Assembly (NCBI GenBank): GCA_003156805.1
Contig: PMHV01000017.1
Span: forward strand, 38,689-102,688
Direction: 5' to 3'
From: Acidobacteriaceae bacterium
Lineage (GTDB): Bacteria > Acidobacteriota > Terriglobia > Terriglobales > Acidobacteriaceae
Length of the DNA: 64,000 bases
Shown: in pieces, positions 63,836-64,000 of the stretch
How positions within the stretch are numbered: the first letter of the stretch is position 1
Layout of the letters: every line of letters starts with the position of its first letter
The notes under the pieces: model-generated
Database searches by the model: none
The model's input: only the letters and a program-made list of their open reading frames with translations
Told to the model about the DNA's origin: nothing
Made by a program: the position numbers and the translations under genes

Positions 63836-64000
63836 ACTTGCACGATGTCACGAGTCCAGAGGGATTACAGGTCAATTTGGAACAGGGCTGGCAGTTTCAG
63901 AATTGTCTTCGATATACCGAGCAGTTTTGAACAGCCCGCACCAATCTGCGAAATGTAGAATCTCAAGTGTGAAACAGCGTGTCGCTTTTCACACGGTCGG

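Noticed and set aside
1..64000. tRNA, rRNA or CRISPR array
   Set aside because: No cloverleaf-like segments with a GGTTCRA-type T-arm, no rRNA blocks and no regularly spaced repeats were seen on either strand by eye; a covariance-model scan would be decisive.

Overview
The window is a GC-rich bacterial chromosome segment. It looks like an acidobacterium (Acidobacteriota, probably class Terriglobia). That placement is inferred from gene content: several serine/threonine kinases with TPR tails, many secreted proteins with Ig-like, PQQ-propeller or carboxypeptidase-regulatory domains, a divergent membrane pyrophosphatase, tiny Lys-rich proteins, and many short dispersed repeats with decayed gene fragments. 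No rRNA, tRNA, CRISPR array, phage or complete insertion sequence was recognised.

Layout. 1-8 kb: the 3' end is cut off carA; then a serine hydrolase, signal peptidase lepB, a PCYCGC-motif protein, a candidate structured RNA, a TPR protein, a YvcK/CofD-like protein, a secreted regulatory-domain protein, an EVE-domain protein and an LpqC-type esterase that appears to have lost its catalytic Ser and His. 8-9 kb: a repeat-rich decayed zone with a K+ channel RCK fragment. 9-16 kb: membrane pyrophosphatase, phosphoesterase, FNT-family channel and small proteins. 15.3-17.4 kb (minus): an omega-like small protein, rho and a membrane protein. 17.9-19 kb: a PilT ATPase gene interrupted by one in-frame TGA. 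19.3-21 kb: two tandem secreted paralogues. 21-27 kb: a ComM/YifB ATPase divergent from a three-PAS histidine kinase, a thiolase, and a compact promoter-to-terminator unit with a 13-codon Lys-rich ORF.

27-34 kb (minus): a heat-shock/repair block ordered hrcA, grpE, dnaJ (apparent CTG start), rsmE and a UvrD-type helicase-nuclease; dnaK is not present. 34-45 kb: a sarcosine-oxidase-like flavoenzyme, the Fe-S carrier ATPase Mrp, a truncated VWA protein behind a dispersed repeat, a thioesterase, a TPR protein, an SDR, a LON-domain protein, a MoxR/ChlI-like ATPase with its VWA partner, a rhomboid-TPR fusion and a histone H1-like protein. 45-57 kb: two serine/threonine kinases, a receiver with Glu in place of the phospho-acceptor Asp, two large secreted beta-rich proteins, ribulokinase behind a remnant of a sugar isomerase, and a DUF4386 membrane protein. 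57-64 kb: an Ada-AlkA fusion, a MITE-like inverted-repeat element, small conserved proteins, a frameshifted two-domain ABM-like gene, small stress proteins (DUF3309-like, CsbD) and a short-overlap minus-strand cluster that appears to split a small conserved gene into two halves.

Themes. Housekeeping blocks (carbamoyl-phosphate synthesis, Rho, heat shock, Fe-S assembly) alternate with zones of gene decay. In two cases the decayed gene lies immediately beside a copy of the same roughly 90 bp repeat. The most notable items are the pseudoenzyme, the Glu-for-Asp receiver, the mini transcription unit at 26.8-27.0 kb, the structured RNA candidate at 3.6-3.8 kb and the split gene at the right end.
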